A stretch of DNA of 64,000 nt from Limosilactobacillus panis (GCF_019797825.1 NZ_CP081855.1:434001-498000), one strand, 5' to 3'; positions 48,843 to 59,371 are shown, counted from the first letter of the stretch. Notes: generated from the letters alone by a model not told the origin. Program-made: numbers and translations.

Positions 48843-50672
48843 GAGGCTGGGAAAAAACTCCTAGTCCAAAGCAAAAACCGGATGATGAATTTTTTGAACA
48901 ATTCATCATCCGGTTTTTATGTACACAGGAAATCGTTCCTGATATGATGTAATTACCACAAAACAACCCAAAGGAGCGATTTTCATGTATCAAAATTATA
49001 CCATAGGACAAACCGAATTCGTACTAAGCTATAACTATGATTTACCACAAAATCATATTGCGCGGCTAATTAGTGATTTTGTCGACTCGATTCCACAAAA
49101 TGTGCTATTAGAAGATTCAGGAGCGGCTACCGGCCGCCCTTCATCGCATCCAGCAATTATGCTTAAGATTCTCTTGTTTGCCTACGCACGTCAAACTTAT
49201 TCTGGAAGAAAGATTGAAATGATGTTGGATGAGAACCTGCCAATGCGTTGGTTAGCTCATGATTATGCTTATAGCTACCATACCATTAATAACTTTCGAC
49301 GCAGTCAGCACGCTAGTAAGCTAATTAAACATGCCTTTGTTTACTTTACCATGGCTTTGAAAGATCACGGACTAATTCAAAATGATGCAGTTTTTATCGA
49401 TGGGACCAAGGTAGAAGCCGATGCCAATAAATATTCATTTACTTGGCGACGGGCAGTTGAAAAGTATCACGCTAAGTTAAGAGAAAAGACGAGTAAGCTT
49501 TATGAGGAACTAGTAGAAAAACAAGTGGTGCAAGAAATGGCACCCGAGCTGGTTACTTCTGCCGAAGGCATGGAAGTAATGGAACAAGAACTTGCGGAGA
49601 AAATCACTAAGTTAGATGAAGAGATTAAGCAAGAACCAAAAATCATCAAAGGTGGTTCAGTTAGAAAACGGCGCCGTCGTTTTCTAAAAAAACTTCGCCA
49701 TCAATTAAGCAACGACCTAATTCCGCGTGCCAAAAAGTATGAACGTGCCGAAGATATCTTCCAAGGTCGTAATAGCTATTCCAAGACTGATCATGATGCG
49801 ACTTTTATGTGTATGAAGGAAGATCCGATGATGAATCGGGAGTTAAAGCCCGGCTATAACCTGCAAATCGCTACACATAAGCAATTTGTCCTTGATTACG
49901 GGCTCTTTTCAAATCCAACTGACACCAGGACCTTAGTGCCATTCCTTACCCAGTTTCATGCTTTAGATTTCTTTAAGCATATCGTTGCCGATGCCGGTTA
50001 TGGTAGTGAGTACAATTACACAATGATTCTTGATCAGTTTGAAAAGCAGCCTGTTATTCCATACACAACTTATCAAAAGGAACAGAAACATAAATTTAAA
50101 AACGATCCAACTAAATCACAAAATTGGCAGTATAATGCCGAAGATGATTACTACATCGATCATTTAGGAGTTCGCTTTAGCTTTTATCGGTATAGTAGGC
50201 GAACCGATAAATATGGTTTCGAACGTGATTTCAAACTCTATCGAGCGGATAAGCACCAACTGTCAGAACAATTGGATGAGTTGGCAAAAACACCAAGTGG
50301 TCGGCAACGCTATATGCAGGTTAACCCAACGTGGAATTATTACAAGGCTAAAGTAAAAGCAACCCTCTCAAGTGACGAAGGCAAGGCAATTTATCGTCGA
50401 CGAAAGTTCGACGTTGAGCCAGTCTTTGGTCACATGAAGAGGGATTTTGGCATACGCCGAACTCATCTACGCGGACAACGGGCTGTGGAAAATGACATTG
50501 GGCTAGCCTTGATGGCATTAAATCTAACGAAATTTGGTCAATCAATTAGTCGATTGGCGACTAATTTTATAAATAATTTAAAATCCGGACTATGATTTTT
50601 GAATCGATCAAAAATTATAGTCCGGATTTTACTGTTAGAGAACCAAGAATTAATAGTTAATTCCCAGCCTCT
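48843..50672 (+). mobile_element. IS1182-family insertion sequence (copy B)
   Basis: Terminal inverted repeats AGAGGCTGGGAA. Subterminal hairpins with T-runs sit at both ends: AACCGGATGATGAATT with its partner on the left (48882-48920), and AATCCGGACTAT with its partner on the right (50580-50632). These act as read-through barriers. The right end lies only 37 bp before the MFS gene start. Confidence 0.85.
48985..50595 (+). CDS. IS1182-family transposase (copy B)
   Basis: 536 residues with the same domain plan as the transposase at 14915 but clearly diverged: HPAIMLKILLFAYARQTYSGR, FIDGTKVEADANKYSFTW, NSYSKTDHDATFMCMKEDP, HIVADAGYGSEYNY and FDVEPVFGHMKRDFGI. A coiled segment lies in the middle. 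AAAGGAGCG precedes the ATG. The frame is intact. Confidence 0.93.
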   Translation: MYQNYTIGQTEFVLSYNYDLPQNHIARLISDFVDSIPQNVLLEDSGAATGRPSSHPAIMLKILLFAYARQTYSGRKIEMMLDENLPMRWLAHDYAYSYHTINNFRRSQHASKLIKHAFVYFTMALKDHGLIQNDAVFIDGTKVEADANKYSFTWRRAVEKYHAKLREKTSKLYEELVEKQVVQEMAPELVTSAEGMEVMEQELAEKITKLDEEIKQEPKIIKGGSVRKRRRRFLKKLRHQLSNDLIPRAKKYERAEDIFQGRNSYSKTDHDATFMCMKEDPMMNRELKPGYNLQIATHKQFVLDYGLFSNPTDTRTLVPFLTQFHALDFFKHIVADAGYGSEYNYTMILDQFEKQPVIPYTTYQKEQKHKFKNDPTKSQNWQYNAEDDYYIDHLGVRFSFYRYSRRTDKYGFERDFKLYRADKHQLSEQLDELAKTPSGRQRYMQVNPTWNYYKAKVKATLSSDEGKAIYRRRKFDVEPVFGHMKRDFGIRRTHLRGQRAVENDIGLALMALNLTKFGQSISRLATNFINNLKSGL

Positions 50673-50709
50673 TAAAATTGTAGAACCTTTATTTTTAGGG
50701 GGCGAAAAC

Positions 50710-52110
50710 TTGAATCAGAATAAACATAACCACATCTATTTAGCAATTATTTCTCTGGCACTCTTAACGTTCATCGGTATTTTAAACGAAACTTCGATGA
50801 ACGTTACCTACCCGAAGTTATCCCGGCAGTTTGCGGTTTCTTTGGATACCATCCAGTGGATCACCACTGGCTACCTTTTGATGGTGACGGTGACGATGGG
50901 GACAACGGCCTACCTGCTGCGGCAGTTTAAGGCTAAACACCTCCAGTTGGCGGCTGTCTTGGCCTTCACTTTTGGTGACTTGCTGTGCGCCATGGCCCTG
51001 AATTTCCCAATGCTCTTAGTAGGGCGGCTTATCCAGGCAATGGCCACCGGGTTATCCACCCCAATCCTGTTTCACCTGATCTTTACGGAAATTCCCCGTG
51101 CCCGTCTCGGCGCGATGACGGGCTTTGCCGGGATGGTGATCTCGTTTGCTCCGGCACTAGGCCCAACGTATGGTGGGTGGATTTCAGAAGTCACTTCCTG
51201 GCAGCTGATCTTCTGGCTCTTGCTACCTTTTGTCCTGGTAAGTTTGGTCCTTGGTCAGTGCTTTATTCGCAACACGCCGTTAGGAAACACGAAGCGCTTT
51301 AGCTATGGTAGCTTGATCAGTTTAGCCGTGGCCCTCTTCTCATTTGTCTACGCCTTTTCGACGATTGGCCAGGCCGGGATTGGCTGGCCACTGGCGGCCT
51401 GGCTAGTAGTTGCGGTCGTCTCTTTAGCCGTCTTTATCTACGTCAATAACCATGGGGAATCACAGCTCTTTGATTTACGGGTCTTTCGGGTAAAGCCGCT
51501 CCGTTTGTCGACTTTGACTTACTTTAGCCTGCAGTTCATCAATATCGGGATTTCACTGGTAATTCCCTTGTATGCTCAGTATGTCCTGGGAGCATCATCC
51601 ACGATTGCTGGCCTGGTCCTGCTACCAGGGTCGGTATGTGGGGCCTTCATTGCACCCTTTGCCGGTCGTCTGGCAGATAACCAGGGCTTTGCCAAACCGG
51701 TAACCTTTGGGGGCGTCCTCCTCATGATTGGGGCCGCTTGCTTTGCATTCCTCCAGGCCCAGCTAACCCCATTTTTGATCATGGCCTTCTTCCTGGTTTT
51801 GCGGATTGGCTTTAACTTTGCCTTCGGGAATACCATTTCTAACGCGACAGTCTTGGTGGACGCCCGGAACAGTGCTGACGTCAATTCAATCTTCAACATG
51901 GTTCAGCAGTTCGCCGGTTCCCTGGGGACGGTCTTTTTGGCCGCCGTCTTGGCCGTTTTCCAGAATAACGGGACAGGAAGCTTGGCCAGTCGGACCTATG
52001 ACGGGGGCCGGGTGGACTACATCTTCCTGACGGCCCTGGCTGTGGTTGTCCTGTGCGCAATCATTATTAACTACCGCCTGCAAAAGCAGGGCAAAAGTAT
52101 GGTAAAATAG
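50710..52110 (+). CDS. MFS drug-type exporter, DHA2 (EmrB/LmrB-like) family
   Basis: 466 residues, about 14 membrane segments. Family features: TYPKLSRQFAVSLDTIQWITTGYLL at segments 1-2, GRLIQAMATGLSTPILFHL, and the motif-C-like GMVISFAPALGPTYGGWI. The TTG at 50710 is preferred because TAGGGGG lies just upstream and the frame's upstream extension falls in the IS1182 end. Substrate unknown. The IS right in front has probably replaced the native promoter; its own terminal hairpin reads toward the gene. Confidence 0.87.
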   Translation: MNQNKHNHIYLAIISLALLTFIGILNETSMNVTYPKLSRQFAVSLDTIQWITTGYLLMVTVTMGTTAYLLRQFKAKHLQLAAVLAFTFGDLLCAMALNFPMLLVGRLIQAMATGLSTPILFHLIFTEIPRARLGAMTGFAGMVISFAPALGPTYGGWISEVTSWQLIFWLLLPFVLVSLVLGQCFIRNTPLGNTKRFSYGSLISLAVALFSFVYAFSTIGQAGIGWPLAAWLVVAVVSLAVFIYVNNHGESQLFDLRVFRVKPLRLSTLTYFSLQFINIGISLVIPLYAQYVLGASSTIAGLVLLPGSVCGAFIAPFAGRLADNQGFAKPVTFGGVLLMIGAACFAFLQAQLTPFLIMAFFLVLRIGFNFAFGNTISNATVLVDARNSADVNSIFNMVQQFAGSLGTVFLAAVLAVFQNNGTGSLASRTYDGGRVDYIFLTALAVVVLCAIIINYRLQKQGKSMVK

Positions 52111-52155
52111 GGGCTTGGATAATAAGACTAGTTTATGAAGAGGGAGTGAGATAAA

Positions 52156-53400
52156 GTGAGCGAACAACCATTTGTTCCGCTGATTTTAGGAAGCGACTTT
52201 AACGCTTACGGGATGGCCCGGTCAATGTATGAAAAGTATGGGGTGAAGTCACACCTGTATGCCCGGGCAGAACTGGCACCAACCCGGTTCTCAAAGATTG
52301 TTGACCTGCACTTTAACCCGGACCTGCAGAAGCCGGAAGTATTTACTAAGACCCTGATTGGGGCCGCTAAGCAGTACATTGCCCAGGGGAAGAAGGTTGT
52401 CCTGATCAGCTGTGGGGATGACTACACCGAGTTAGTCAGCAAGAACCGTAGTGAACTTTCTAAGTACATGGCCTGCCCATACGCCGACTACGAATCCGTT
52501 GCTAAACTGACTAATAAGGAAGAATTCTACAACGTTTGTGAGCAGTACGGCCTGCCATACCCGAAAACTGATATCCTAACTCCCGAGACGGACTACAAGA
52601 ACTACCAGTCGCCGTTTGAATTCCCGGTTGCCCTTAAGGCTGCTGATGCGGTGCAGTGGCATAAGGGGAACTTTGCCGGTTACGAAAAGGCCTACATCAT
52701 TAACGACGCCACCCGCCTGGCTGAGGTTTTAGAAACAATCTACGAACACAGCCCGTACAAGGGGGACCTGATTTTACAAGAGTTTATCCCCGGTGACGAC
52801 AGCAACATGCGGACAATCAACTGCTACGTGGGTAAGGACCACCAGGTCAAGCTGATGAGCCTGGGGCACCCGCTGTTGGAGGAATGCGAACCTTCCAATG
52901 TTGGTAACTATGTCGCCATCATGCCGGCCTATGATGAAAAGATTTACCAGAACATCAAGCACTTCCTGGAGCAGGTGGGCTTCACTGGCTTCGTAAACTT
53001 TGACCTGAAGTATGACCGCCGCGATGGCCAGTTCAAGGTCTTTGATTTAAACCCACGGCAGGGGCGGAGCAGCTTCTTTGTTTCCTTAAACGACCACCAG
53101 CTGGCAACGTTCCCGGTTGAAGATTACGTGTTTGACACGTTGAAGGATACCAAGACAATTTACGCTAACCAGGATCCAAAGAAGTACAAGCTGTGGCTAG
53201 GGGTTTCAAAGAAGACCTTCCTGCAATACGCCAAGGATAATGAGATTAAAAAGCAGGCAGAAAAATTGATTAAAGAAGGGCGTTACGGGACCACTTACCA
53301 CTACGCCAAGGATATGAACCTGATGCGGTGGATCCTTGAAAAGCGGATCAACGCCGTTTCGCAAAAGAACTTTGCTAAGTACTTTGTTGAAAAGAAATAG
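52156..53400 (+). CDS. ATP-grasp ligase, probable D-aspartate ligase of peptidoglycan cross-bridge
   Basis: 414 residues. ATP-grasp fold: [45 protein letters not shown], then [28 protein letters not shown] with metal-binding Asp/Asn. The protein resembles the enterococcal/lactococcal D-aspartate ligase that adds D-Asp to the lysine (or ornithine) side chain of the UDP-MurNAc-pentapeptide. An Asp/Glu racemase gene nearby and the D-Asp bridge known for this genus support the call. GAGGGAGTGAGATAAA precedes the GTG start. Confidence 0.8.
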   Translation: MSEQPFVPLILGSDFNAYGMARSMYEKYGVKSHLYARAELAPTRFSKIVDLHFNPDLQKPEVFTKTLIGAAKQYIAQGKKVVLISCGDDYTELVSKNRSELSKYMACPYADYESVAKLTNKEEFYNVCEQYGLPYPKTDILTPETDYKNYQSPFEFPVALKAADAVQWHKGNFAGYEKAYIINDATRLAEVLETIYEHSPYKGDLILQEFIPGDDSNMRTINCYVGKDHQVKLMSLGHPLLEECEPSNVGNYVAIMPAYDEKIYQNIKHFLEQVGFTGFVNFDLKYDRRDGQFKVFDLNPRQGRSSFFVSLNDHQLATFPVEDYVFDTLKDTKTIYANQDPKKYKLWLGVSKKTFLQYAKDNEIKKQAEKLIKEGRYGTTYHYAKDMNLMRWILEKRINAVSQKNFAKYFVEKK

Positions 53401-53411
53401 ACAGGATTAAA

Positions 53412-53448
53412 GGAAGCTGAGAAGTTATTTCGCCCAGCTTCCTTTTTT
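53412..53448 (+). terminator. Terminator after the ligase gene
   Basis: GGAAGCTG / CAGCTTCC, 15-nt loop, T-run. Confidence 0.85.
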
Positions 53449-53564
53449 CGTTGGCCTATATTAATATTCGATAACAAGTAATGACCAGCTGTTGAATTGG
53501 CCCATAAGCAATGTAATAATGTTGCTGATCAAATATTTAATAAGGAGAAAATCAAGGGATACAG

Positions 53565-55214
53565 ATGATAGATACAATCATTCACTTCATGGTGAATAAT
53601 CAAACCTTTACCCTATTTGTGTGCGTGGCCCTCGGCTTTGCAATTGGTAACTACAAGATTGCCGGTCGCTTTAACGTTGGAGCCACCGTGGCGACCCTGG
53701 TCGTTACCCTGATTGTTGGCCAAGTAGGGGCGTTTCCCCGTAACGAAATGCTGGGCACTATTTTCTTTGGTGCCTTCATGTTCTCAGTCGGTTACCGCAT
53801 TGGGCCCCAGCTACTGGTGAGCCTCAAGATTTTTGGCGTCCGCATCATTATTGCCAGCCTTTTCTGGATGCTGATTGCCTTTCTGGTCTCGTGGGGATTG
53901 TTCATTGCCTTCCACATCGGTCCGGGGATTGCTGCCGGAATCATTTCCGGTTCCTTGACCCAGTCTGCAACGGTGGCGAGTTCTTTACAGACCATCGGGG
54001 CTCTACCGGTAAGTAAGGCGGTGCGGGCGACGTATGAAGCTCAACTGCCGGTTGCCTATGCACTAACCTATGTTTTTGGAACCTTAGGCGTTATCATCCT
54101 GCTCCGCGACATTGCACCCAAGATGATGGGAATTAAGATTGAAGAACAGGGACCACTGATGGCTAGAAAGTACCACTTCCATGCCAAGAATCCTAACCCA
54201 ACCTGGCGGCGGACTTACCTGGTTTCTGCTAACTCACCATTTGTGGGAAAGACAATTGCCCAGTTTAACAACTGGTCGGATTACCACCTGATTGCCCTGG
54301 CGGTTTTCCGTGACCACCGGATGACTGACCACCTGGAATACGAAATTCAGGCGGGGGACCTAATAACCATCATTGGTTACGCGGTTCACTTTGACCGCCT
54401 GCACGGAATTAAGGGAATTAAGGAAGTCTTGACGCCAACTAACGCCCCGAAAGAGCAGAAGTTTGTCCTGGGAAAGGGCTTCAAGCCGGTTCAACTGGCA
54501 ATTCTTCGCCAGCACGGCGTCTTCATTAACATCCAGGACCCTATCACGGGAAATGAGCAACTGGTTAACCAGCTTCGCCCAGGAAACGTAATATCGCTAA
54601 CTGGTAATACTTCTCGGACGGCCAATATTCTTCATCAGATGGGGCGCTGGCACACCGACGAGGCCGCCATTAACTACACCCTGTTCTCACTGGGAATTGG
54701 TGGTGCTTCCCTTTTAGGAATTTTTGGATTAAAATTAAATGGTATCCCGTTGCAACTCGGTAATGGGACGGCGGCCTTGATCATGGGACTAGTTTTGAGT
54801 TCCTGGATCAACCGGCACCGCGACTATAAGTCCATCCCCGAGACCGTGACGACTTTCGCCCAAAGCGTTGGTCTAACAATCTTTGTTGGCACGGTGGGCC
54901 TGCAATCAGCCCAGGCGTTCACTTCAGCTATTCAGTCACTAGGCTGGAGCGTTTTGGTCGTAGGAGCGATTATTACGGTTGCCCCCCATCTTTTGACCCT
55001 CCTGTTTGGCCGCTATGTTTTACGAATGGAGCCCCTTGCTTTGGTTGGGGGGCTTGCCGGTTCGGGGACCAGTGCTGCTTCAATGAGTGAGGTCGTTCAA
55101 AAGGCCGGCCTGGAGGGTGGGGCCTACTTTGCGGCCGCTTTCACACCGGCGTTTGTTGTTGGAAACATTGGAATCACTTTATTAGGACCAATCTTTGTGG
55201 CCTTATTGGCCTAA
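53565..55214 (+). CDS. AspT-type transporter (aspartate:alanine exchanger family)
   Basis: 549 residues. Two halves of about five membrane segments each flank a cytoplasmic region with TrkA-C-like repeats (about 200-365). The family signature at the end is GGLAGSGTSAASMSEVVQKA. AspT-type proteins exchange or carry amino acids such as aspartate and alanine. It sits between a D-aspartate ligase and an aspartate racemase, so aspartate is a natural substrate guess. The gene has TAAGGAGAAAATC upstream and its own leader after the ligase terminator. Confidence 0.83.
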   Translation: MIDTIIHFMVNNQTFTLFVCVALGFAIGNYKIAGRFNVGATVATLVVTLIVGQVGAFPRNEMLGTIFFGAFMFSVGYRIGPQLLVSLKIFGVRIIIASLFWMLIAFLVSWGLFIAFHIGPGIAAGIISGSLTQSATVASSLQTIGALPVSKAVRATYEAQLPVAYALTYVFGTLGVIILLRDIAPKMMGIKIEEQGPLMARKYHFHAKNPNPTWRRTYLVSANSPFVGKTIAQFNNWSDYHLIALAVFRDHRMTDHLEYEIQAGDLITIIGYAVHFDRLHGIKGIKEVLTPTNAPKEQKFVLGKGFKPVQLAILRQHGVFINIQDPITGNEQLVNQLRPGNVISLTGNTSRTANILHQMGRWHTDEAAINYTLFSLGIGGASLLGIFGLKLNGIPLQLGNGTAALIMGLVLSSWINRHRDYKSIPETVTTFAQSVGLTIFVGTVGLQSAQAFTSAIQSLGWSVLVVGAIITVAPHLLTLLFGRYVLRMEPLALVGGLAGSGTSAASMSEVVQKAGLEGGAYFAAAFTPAFVVGNIGITLLGPIFVALLA

Positions 55215-55240
55215 AGATAGGAAGAAAGGCGTAATTAATA

Positions 55241-55954
55241 ATGAAAAAATTCTTTACGGTGTTAGGCGGTATGGGAACCCTGGCCACGGAAAGCTATGTC
55301 CGGTTGCTGGACCAGCGGACCCCAATCCACTGCGACCAGGACTACTTGGACTACATCGTGGTTAACCATGCCAGTGTTCCTGACCGGACCGCCTGGATTT
55401 TGGACCATCAGAAACCGGATTATAACCTAGATTTGATTGAAGATATTAAGCAGCAGAGTCTGCTGAAGCCCGCCTTTTTCGTGTTGATTTGTAATACCGC
55501 CCACTACGCTTTTGACAAGCTGCAGGCGGCAACTGACATTCCCATTCTGAATATGCTAGATGAGACGGTTAAGGAAATCGGAAACGTTAAACCTGATGCC
55601 AAGAAGGTGGGTTTGTTGGCTACCAAGGGGACTGTTGAGGCCGGCTTGTATGACCAATACATTACCGCCGCTGGGTATGAGGAAATTAAGCCAACTTCAG
55701 AGGTTCTGGACATGACCGAGGACCTGATTTACCACGATATCAAGGAAGCCGGTCATTCTAACGGTCAGAAATTCCACGAGCTAATTCGAAAGATGGTTGA
55801 AGAAGAGGGGGCCGATGCGGTAATCCTTGGTTGTACAGAATTGTCGTATGCTCAAGAAATGAACCCAGAAAAGGAGTTTGCCGTGGTGGATTCCCAGTCG
55901 ACGATCGTTGACCGTTCCCTTGAACTGGGGATGAAACTAGAAGGGCGAAAGTAA
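55241..55954 (+). CDS. Aspartate/glutamate racemase family protein
   Basis: 237 residues. PLP-independent racemase with two catalytic cysteines: ICNTAHYAFDKLQ (about residue 84) and ILGCTELSYAQE (about 195). GGMGTLATESYVRLLDQRT is at the N-terminus. With the D-Asp ligase gene upstream, conversion of L- to D-aspartate is the likely role. It is 26 bp after aspT, so in the same operon. A glutamate racemase role is less likely but not excluded. Confidence 0.85.
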   Translation: MKKFFTVLGGMGTLATESYVRLLDQRTPIHCDQDYLDYIVVNHASVPDRTAWILDHQKPDYNLDLIEDIKQQSLLKPAFFVLICNTAHYAFDKLQAATDIPILNMLDETVKEIGNVKPDAKKVGLLATKGTVEAGLYDQYITAAGYEEIKPTSEVLDMTEDLIYHDIKEAGHSNGQKFHELIRKMVEEEGADAVILGCTELSYAQEMNPEKEFAVVDSQSTIVDRSLELGMKLEGRK

Positions 55955-55980
55955 AGTTAAGAGAAAAGGTTAGGGAGACT

Positions 55981-56003
55981 GAACTAGCTTGCTAGTTCGT
56001 TTT
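55981..56003 (+). terminator. Terminator
   Basis: GAACTAGC / GCTAGTTC and T-run after the racemase. Confidence 0.8.
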
Positions 56004-56047
56004 TCGACACCCCCCGGCGAAGCGAAGCCGGTCTTTAGAAAACACAA

Positions 56048-56094
56048 AGAGGACTCTAACGTTCGTATTTTCCGAACGCGAGAGTCCTCTTTTT
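56048..56094. terminator. Second hairpin, bidirectional terminator-like
   Basis: AGAGGACTCT.CGTTCG pairs with CGAACG.AGAGTCCTCT, followed by a T-run. Confidence 0.75.
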
Positions 56095-56170
56095 GTACTG
56101 CGCTATAGCATTTTCAACTATATAGGAAACTTATGTCACAACTCCTTTTTATATTGGCTAAGTTCTTAAA

Positions 56171-56200
56171 TGGTCTAGACTGCAAGAAAAGTGGTAAAAT
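56171..56200 (+). promoter_or_regulatory. Promoter of the GntR gene with a NagR/DasR-like operator
   Basis: TGGTCTAGAC (56171-56180) matches the core of known NagR/DasR operators (TGGTCTAGACCA). It covers the minus-35 position of a promoter whose minus-10 is TAAAAT (56195-56200). It suggests autoregulation by the adjacent protein. Confidence 0.5.
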
Positions 56201-56249
56201 AAGGAACATATGTAAAGAGAAGCACCTTTGGCATAAGGAGGAATATATT

Positions 56250-56951
56250 ATGGGTTCACCGGTCTATATCCAGATTCATAATCAGTTACGAGAGAATATT
56301 GAAAATGGTAAGTGGCATGTTGGCCAAAAGATTCCCGCAGAACGTGAATTAGCCAACCACTTTAACGTCAGTCGGATGACCTTGCGGCAAGCAATCCAAG
56401 CATTAGTTGATGAGGGGATCCTTGAACGCCGGGTAGGTTCGGGAACCTTTGTTGCCAACCGTAAAGTTCAGGAGAAGATGGCCGGGGTGACGAGTTTCAC
56501 TGACTTAATGCTGGCAGCGGGGAAAACGCCGTCGAGTAAAACCATTTCCTACCACCTGACGGTTCCCTCGCAGACGGAAATTGAAAAGTTGCAATTACCG
56601 GCGGGCGAACAGGTCCTACGGATGGAACGGATTCGTTCCGGAAACAATATCCCAATCTGTTATGAGATTGCCACCGTTCCGGCAAAGCTGTTGGAAAAGT
56701 TTAGTCGGGAAGAAATTACGACTTCCTTTTATCGGACGCTAGAACAAAAGGCCCACCTTTACCCAGGTCATGCAACCCAGCACATCTCAGCAACCAAGGC
56801 GACTGAACGAATCGCCACTTATCTCCAGGTTAAGCGGGGGGACCCATTACTACGAATGACACAATTGTCATATTTGCAGGACGGGCGGCCGTTCGAGTAC
56901 GTCCATACGCAATACGTTGGCTCCCGCTTTGAATTTGTCCTTGAAAAATAG
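56250..56951 (+). CDS. GntR/HutC-family transcription regulator, NagR-like
   Basis: 233 residues: a winged helix-turn-helix (HVGQKIPAERELANHFNVSRM ... LRQAIQALVDEGILERRVGSG, about 20-70) and a UTRA effector domain (about 90-230) that begins GVTSFTDLMLAAGKTPSSK, as in NagR/YvoA. Such proteins respond to amino-sugar phosphates. The ATG at 56250 follows AAGGAGGAATATATT; the upstream frame extension is not used. No amino-sugar gene is next to it, so its targets are probably elsewhere. Confidence 0.85.
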   Translation: MGSPVYIQIHNQLRENIENGKWHVGQKIPAERELANHFNVSRMTLRQAIQALVDEGILERRVGSGTFVANRKVQEKMAGVTSFTDLMLAAGKTPSSKTISYHLTVPSQTEIEKLQLPAGEQVLRMERIRSGNNIPICYEIATVPAKLLEKFSREEITTSFYRTLEQKAHLYPGHATQHISATKATERIATYLQVKRGDPLLRMTQLSYLQDGRPFEYVHTQYVGSRFEFVLEK

Positions 56952-57047
56952 CCTTTATTCTGGATTTGATTGTTGTTATATTAATAGCATAAATTGTTGC
57001 TGGATTATTGATACTATTAGATTTAACCGAAGGGAATATACGAAACA

Positions 57048-58520
57048 ATGAAGTTTAATTATCCTGATGATAGTCTGGCTCTTCATACCGACGCCTACGA
57101 ACTCAGTATGATGCAAACGTACTGGAAAGAGGGAATGGGCAACCGCCGTGCGGTCTTTGAGGCTTTCTTCCGGAAAATGCCATTTGATAATGGTTACGCC
57201 GTTTACGTGGGTTTGGACCACATTATTCGCTACATCAAGAACCTCAAGTTTACCGATAGTGATATTGAATATTTAAAGTCAACTGATCAATTTGATAATG
57301 ACTTTTTGGAATATCTCCGTAATTTTAAATTTACAGGGACCATTCGGAGCTTTGAGGAAGGGGACTTTGTCTTCAACCACGAACCAGTCATCCAGGTTGA
57401 CGCACCGATGATTGAGGCCCAGTTGGTAGAAACGGCAATTTTGAACATCCTGAACTACCAAATTATGGTGGCCACTAAGGCATCACGAATCCGTTCCGTT
57501 GTTGGTGACCAAAGCATCATGGAATTTGGGACCCGCCGTGCTCAGGAGCTTGACGCATCCATTTGGGGAACCCGGGCCGCCTATATCGGGGGCTTTAACG
57601 CCACTAGTAATGTCCGGGCCGGCAAGCTCTTTGGGATTCCAATTTCCGGGACCCACGCCCACGCCCTGGTTCAGGCATACATGAATGACTACGACGCCTT
57701 TAAGGCATACGCTGAGACGCATCATGACTGTGTATTCCTGGTTGACACTTTCGATACCCTAAAGAGTGGGGTGCCAAACGCAATCAAGGTGGCTAAGGAG
57801 TTTGGTGACAAGATTAACTTCTTAGGTGTCCGGATCGATAGTGGCGACATGGCCTACCTTTCCAAGCGGGTACGGGCAATGCTGGATGAAGCCGGATTCC
57901 CAGATGCCAAGATTTTTGCTTCTAACGGCCTGGATGAGAAGACTATCCAGAACCTGAAAATGCAGGGCGCTAAGATTGACGTTTGGGGGATCGGTACCAA
58001 GCTGATTACGGCCTATGATCAACCAACCTTAGGAGCAGTGTACAAGCTTGTGGCCTTTGAAGATGGACACGGGAAGATGGTCGACACTATCAAGATTTCA
58101 AATAACGTTGCGAAGATGTCGACCCCCGGAAAAAAGCAGGTATGGCGGATTAACGACCGGATTGATGGTAAGAGTGAAGGGGACTACATTACCCTGGCCG
58201 ATGAAGACCCCCGCAAATTAAGTACCATCAACATGTTCAACCCCCGATTCCCACTTCAGCAAAAAGATGTCAGTGATTTCACCGCGCGGCCAATGCTGAA
58301 GGATATTTGGAAGGATGGTCAGTTTGTCTACGATGAACCAACGCTGGATGAAATCCGCGACCACCGGATTTCTAGCCTGGCGGCTCTCTGGGATGAATAC
58401 AGGCGGGATCTTAATCCCGAAGTTTATCCGGTCGACCTTTCTCAACGTTGCTATGATAATAAGATGAAGTTGATTCATAAGGTTAACCGTTATGTTAAGG
58501 GACTCAGTGATAAGGGGTAA
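57048..58520 (+). CDS. pncB: Nicotinate phosphoribosyltransferase
   Basis: First step of NAD salvage from nicotinate. 490 residues, the Gram-positive length. [19 protein letters not shown] is the N-terminal signature; [12 protein letters not shown] and [21 protein letters not shown] are active-site segments. AAGGGAATATACGAAACA precedes the ATG. nadE follows after 5 bp. Confidence 0.96.
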   Translation: MKFNYPDDSLALHTDAYELSMMQTYWKEGMGNRRAVFEAFFRKMPFDNGYAVYVGLDHIIRYIKNLKFTDSDIEYLKSTDQFDNDFLEYLRNFKFTGTIRSFEEGDFVFNHEPVIQVDAPMIEAQLVETAILNILNYQIMVATKASRIRSVVGDQSIMEFGTRRAQELDASIWGTRAAYIGGFNATSNVRAGKLFGIPISGTHAHALVQAYMNDYDAFKAYAETHHDCVFLVDTFDTLKSGVPNAIKVAKEFGDKINFLGVRIDSGDMAYLSKRVRAMLDEAGFPDAKIFASNGLDEKTIQNLKMQGAKIDVWGIGTKLITAYDQPTLGAVYKLVAFEDGHGKMVDTIKISNNVAKMSTPGKKQVWRINDRIDGKSEGDYITLADEDPRKLSTINMFNPRFPLQQKDVSDFTARPMLKDIWKDGQFVYDEPTLDEIRDHRISSLAALWDEYRRDLNPEVYPVDLSQRCYDNKMKLIHKVNRYVKGLSDKG

Positions 58521-58525
58521 TTAAA

Positions 58526-59353
58526 ATGCGTAAACTACAAGAAAAGATCATTAAAGAACTCAAGGTTAGTCCGGAGATTGATCCTCAAGAAGAGGTCCAC
58601 AAGCGGGTTAAGTTTATCCATGACTACCTGCAAAAGACGGGGATGAAGACCCTGGTTCTGGGTATTTCTGGTGGTCAGGACTCAAGTTTAGCGGGGCGCC
58701 TGGCCCAACTGGCAGTTGAAAAGCGCCGGCAGGAGACCAATGACGATAGTTACCAGTTTATTGCAGTTCGTCTGCCCTATGGTGAACAGGCGGATGAGTC
58801 TGATGCAATGGCGGCAATCAATAACTTCATTAAGCCGGATCAAACGCTGCGGGTAAACATTAAGCCAACAACGGATGCCATGGTTTCCTCATTGGAAGCA
58901 GCCGGCGCAATGATTTCGGACTTTAATAAGGGTAATATCAAGGCCCGTGAGCGGATGATCGTGCAGTACGGGATCGCGGGTGCCCATGGTGGGGTTGTTG
59001 TCGGCACCGACCATGCGGCCGAGGCCGTTACCGGTTTCTACACTAAGTTTGGTGATGGTGGTGCTGATATCACCCCCTTGTCAGGCCTTGATAAGCGGCA
59101 GGGTAAGGCCCTCTTAAAGTACCTGGGTGCACCAGCATCGCTGTACGAGAAGGTGCCAACTGCTGATCTAGAAGACGACCAGCCCATGCGGGCAGATGAA
59201 GAAGCACTCGGTGTTCGTTACCAGGATATTGATAATTACCTTGAGGGGCACCAGGTTGCTGAGAAAGCGGCAGAAAAGATTGAAAACTGGTACCTTAAGA
59301 CGCAACACAAGCGTCACCAGCCAATTACCCCTTTGGATACTTGGTGGAAGTAG
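58526..59353 (+). CDS. nadE: NH3-dependent NAD synthetase
   Basis: Last step of NAD synthesis. 275 residues. The PP-loop [15 protein letters not shown] (about 46-60), then [22 protein letters not shown] and [15 protein letters not shown]. No glutaminase domain, so ammonia is the donor. Forms the salvage operon pncB-nadE. AAGGGGTAATTAAA precedes the ATG. Confidence 0.97.
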   Translation: MRKLQEKIIKELKVSPEIDPQEEVHKRVKFIHDYLQKTGMKTLVLGISGGQDSSLAGRLAQLAVEKRRQETNDDSYQFIAVRLPYGEQADESDAMAAINNFIKPDQTLRVNIKPTTDAMVSSLEAAGAMISDFNKGNIKARERMIVQYGIAGAHGGVVVGTDHAAEAVTGFYTKFGDGGADITPLSGLDKRQGKALLKYLGAPASLYEKVPTADLEDDQPMRADEEALGVRYQDIDNYLEGHQVAEKAAEKIENWYLKTQHKRHQPITPLDTWWK

Positions 59354-59371
59354 TTTTGATGTGGAGGATGT

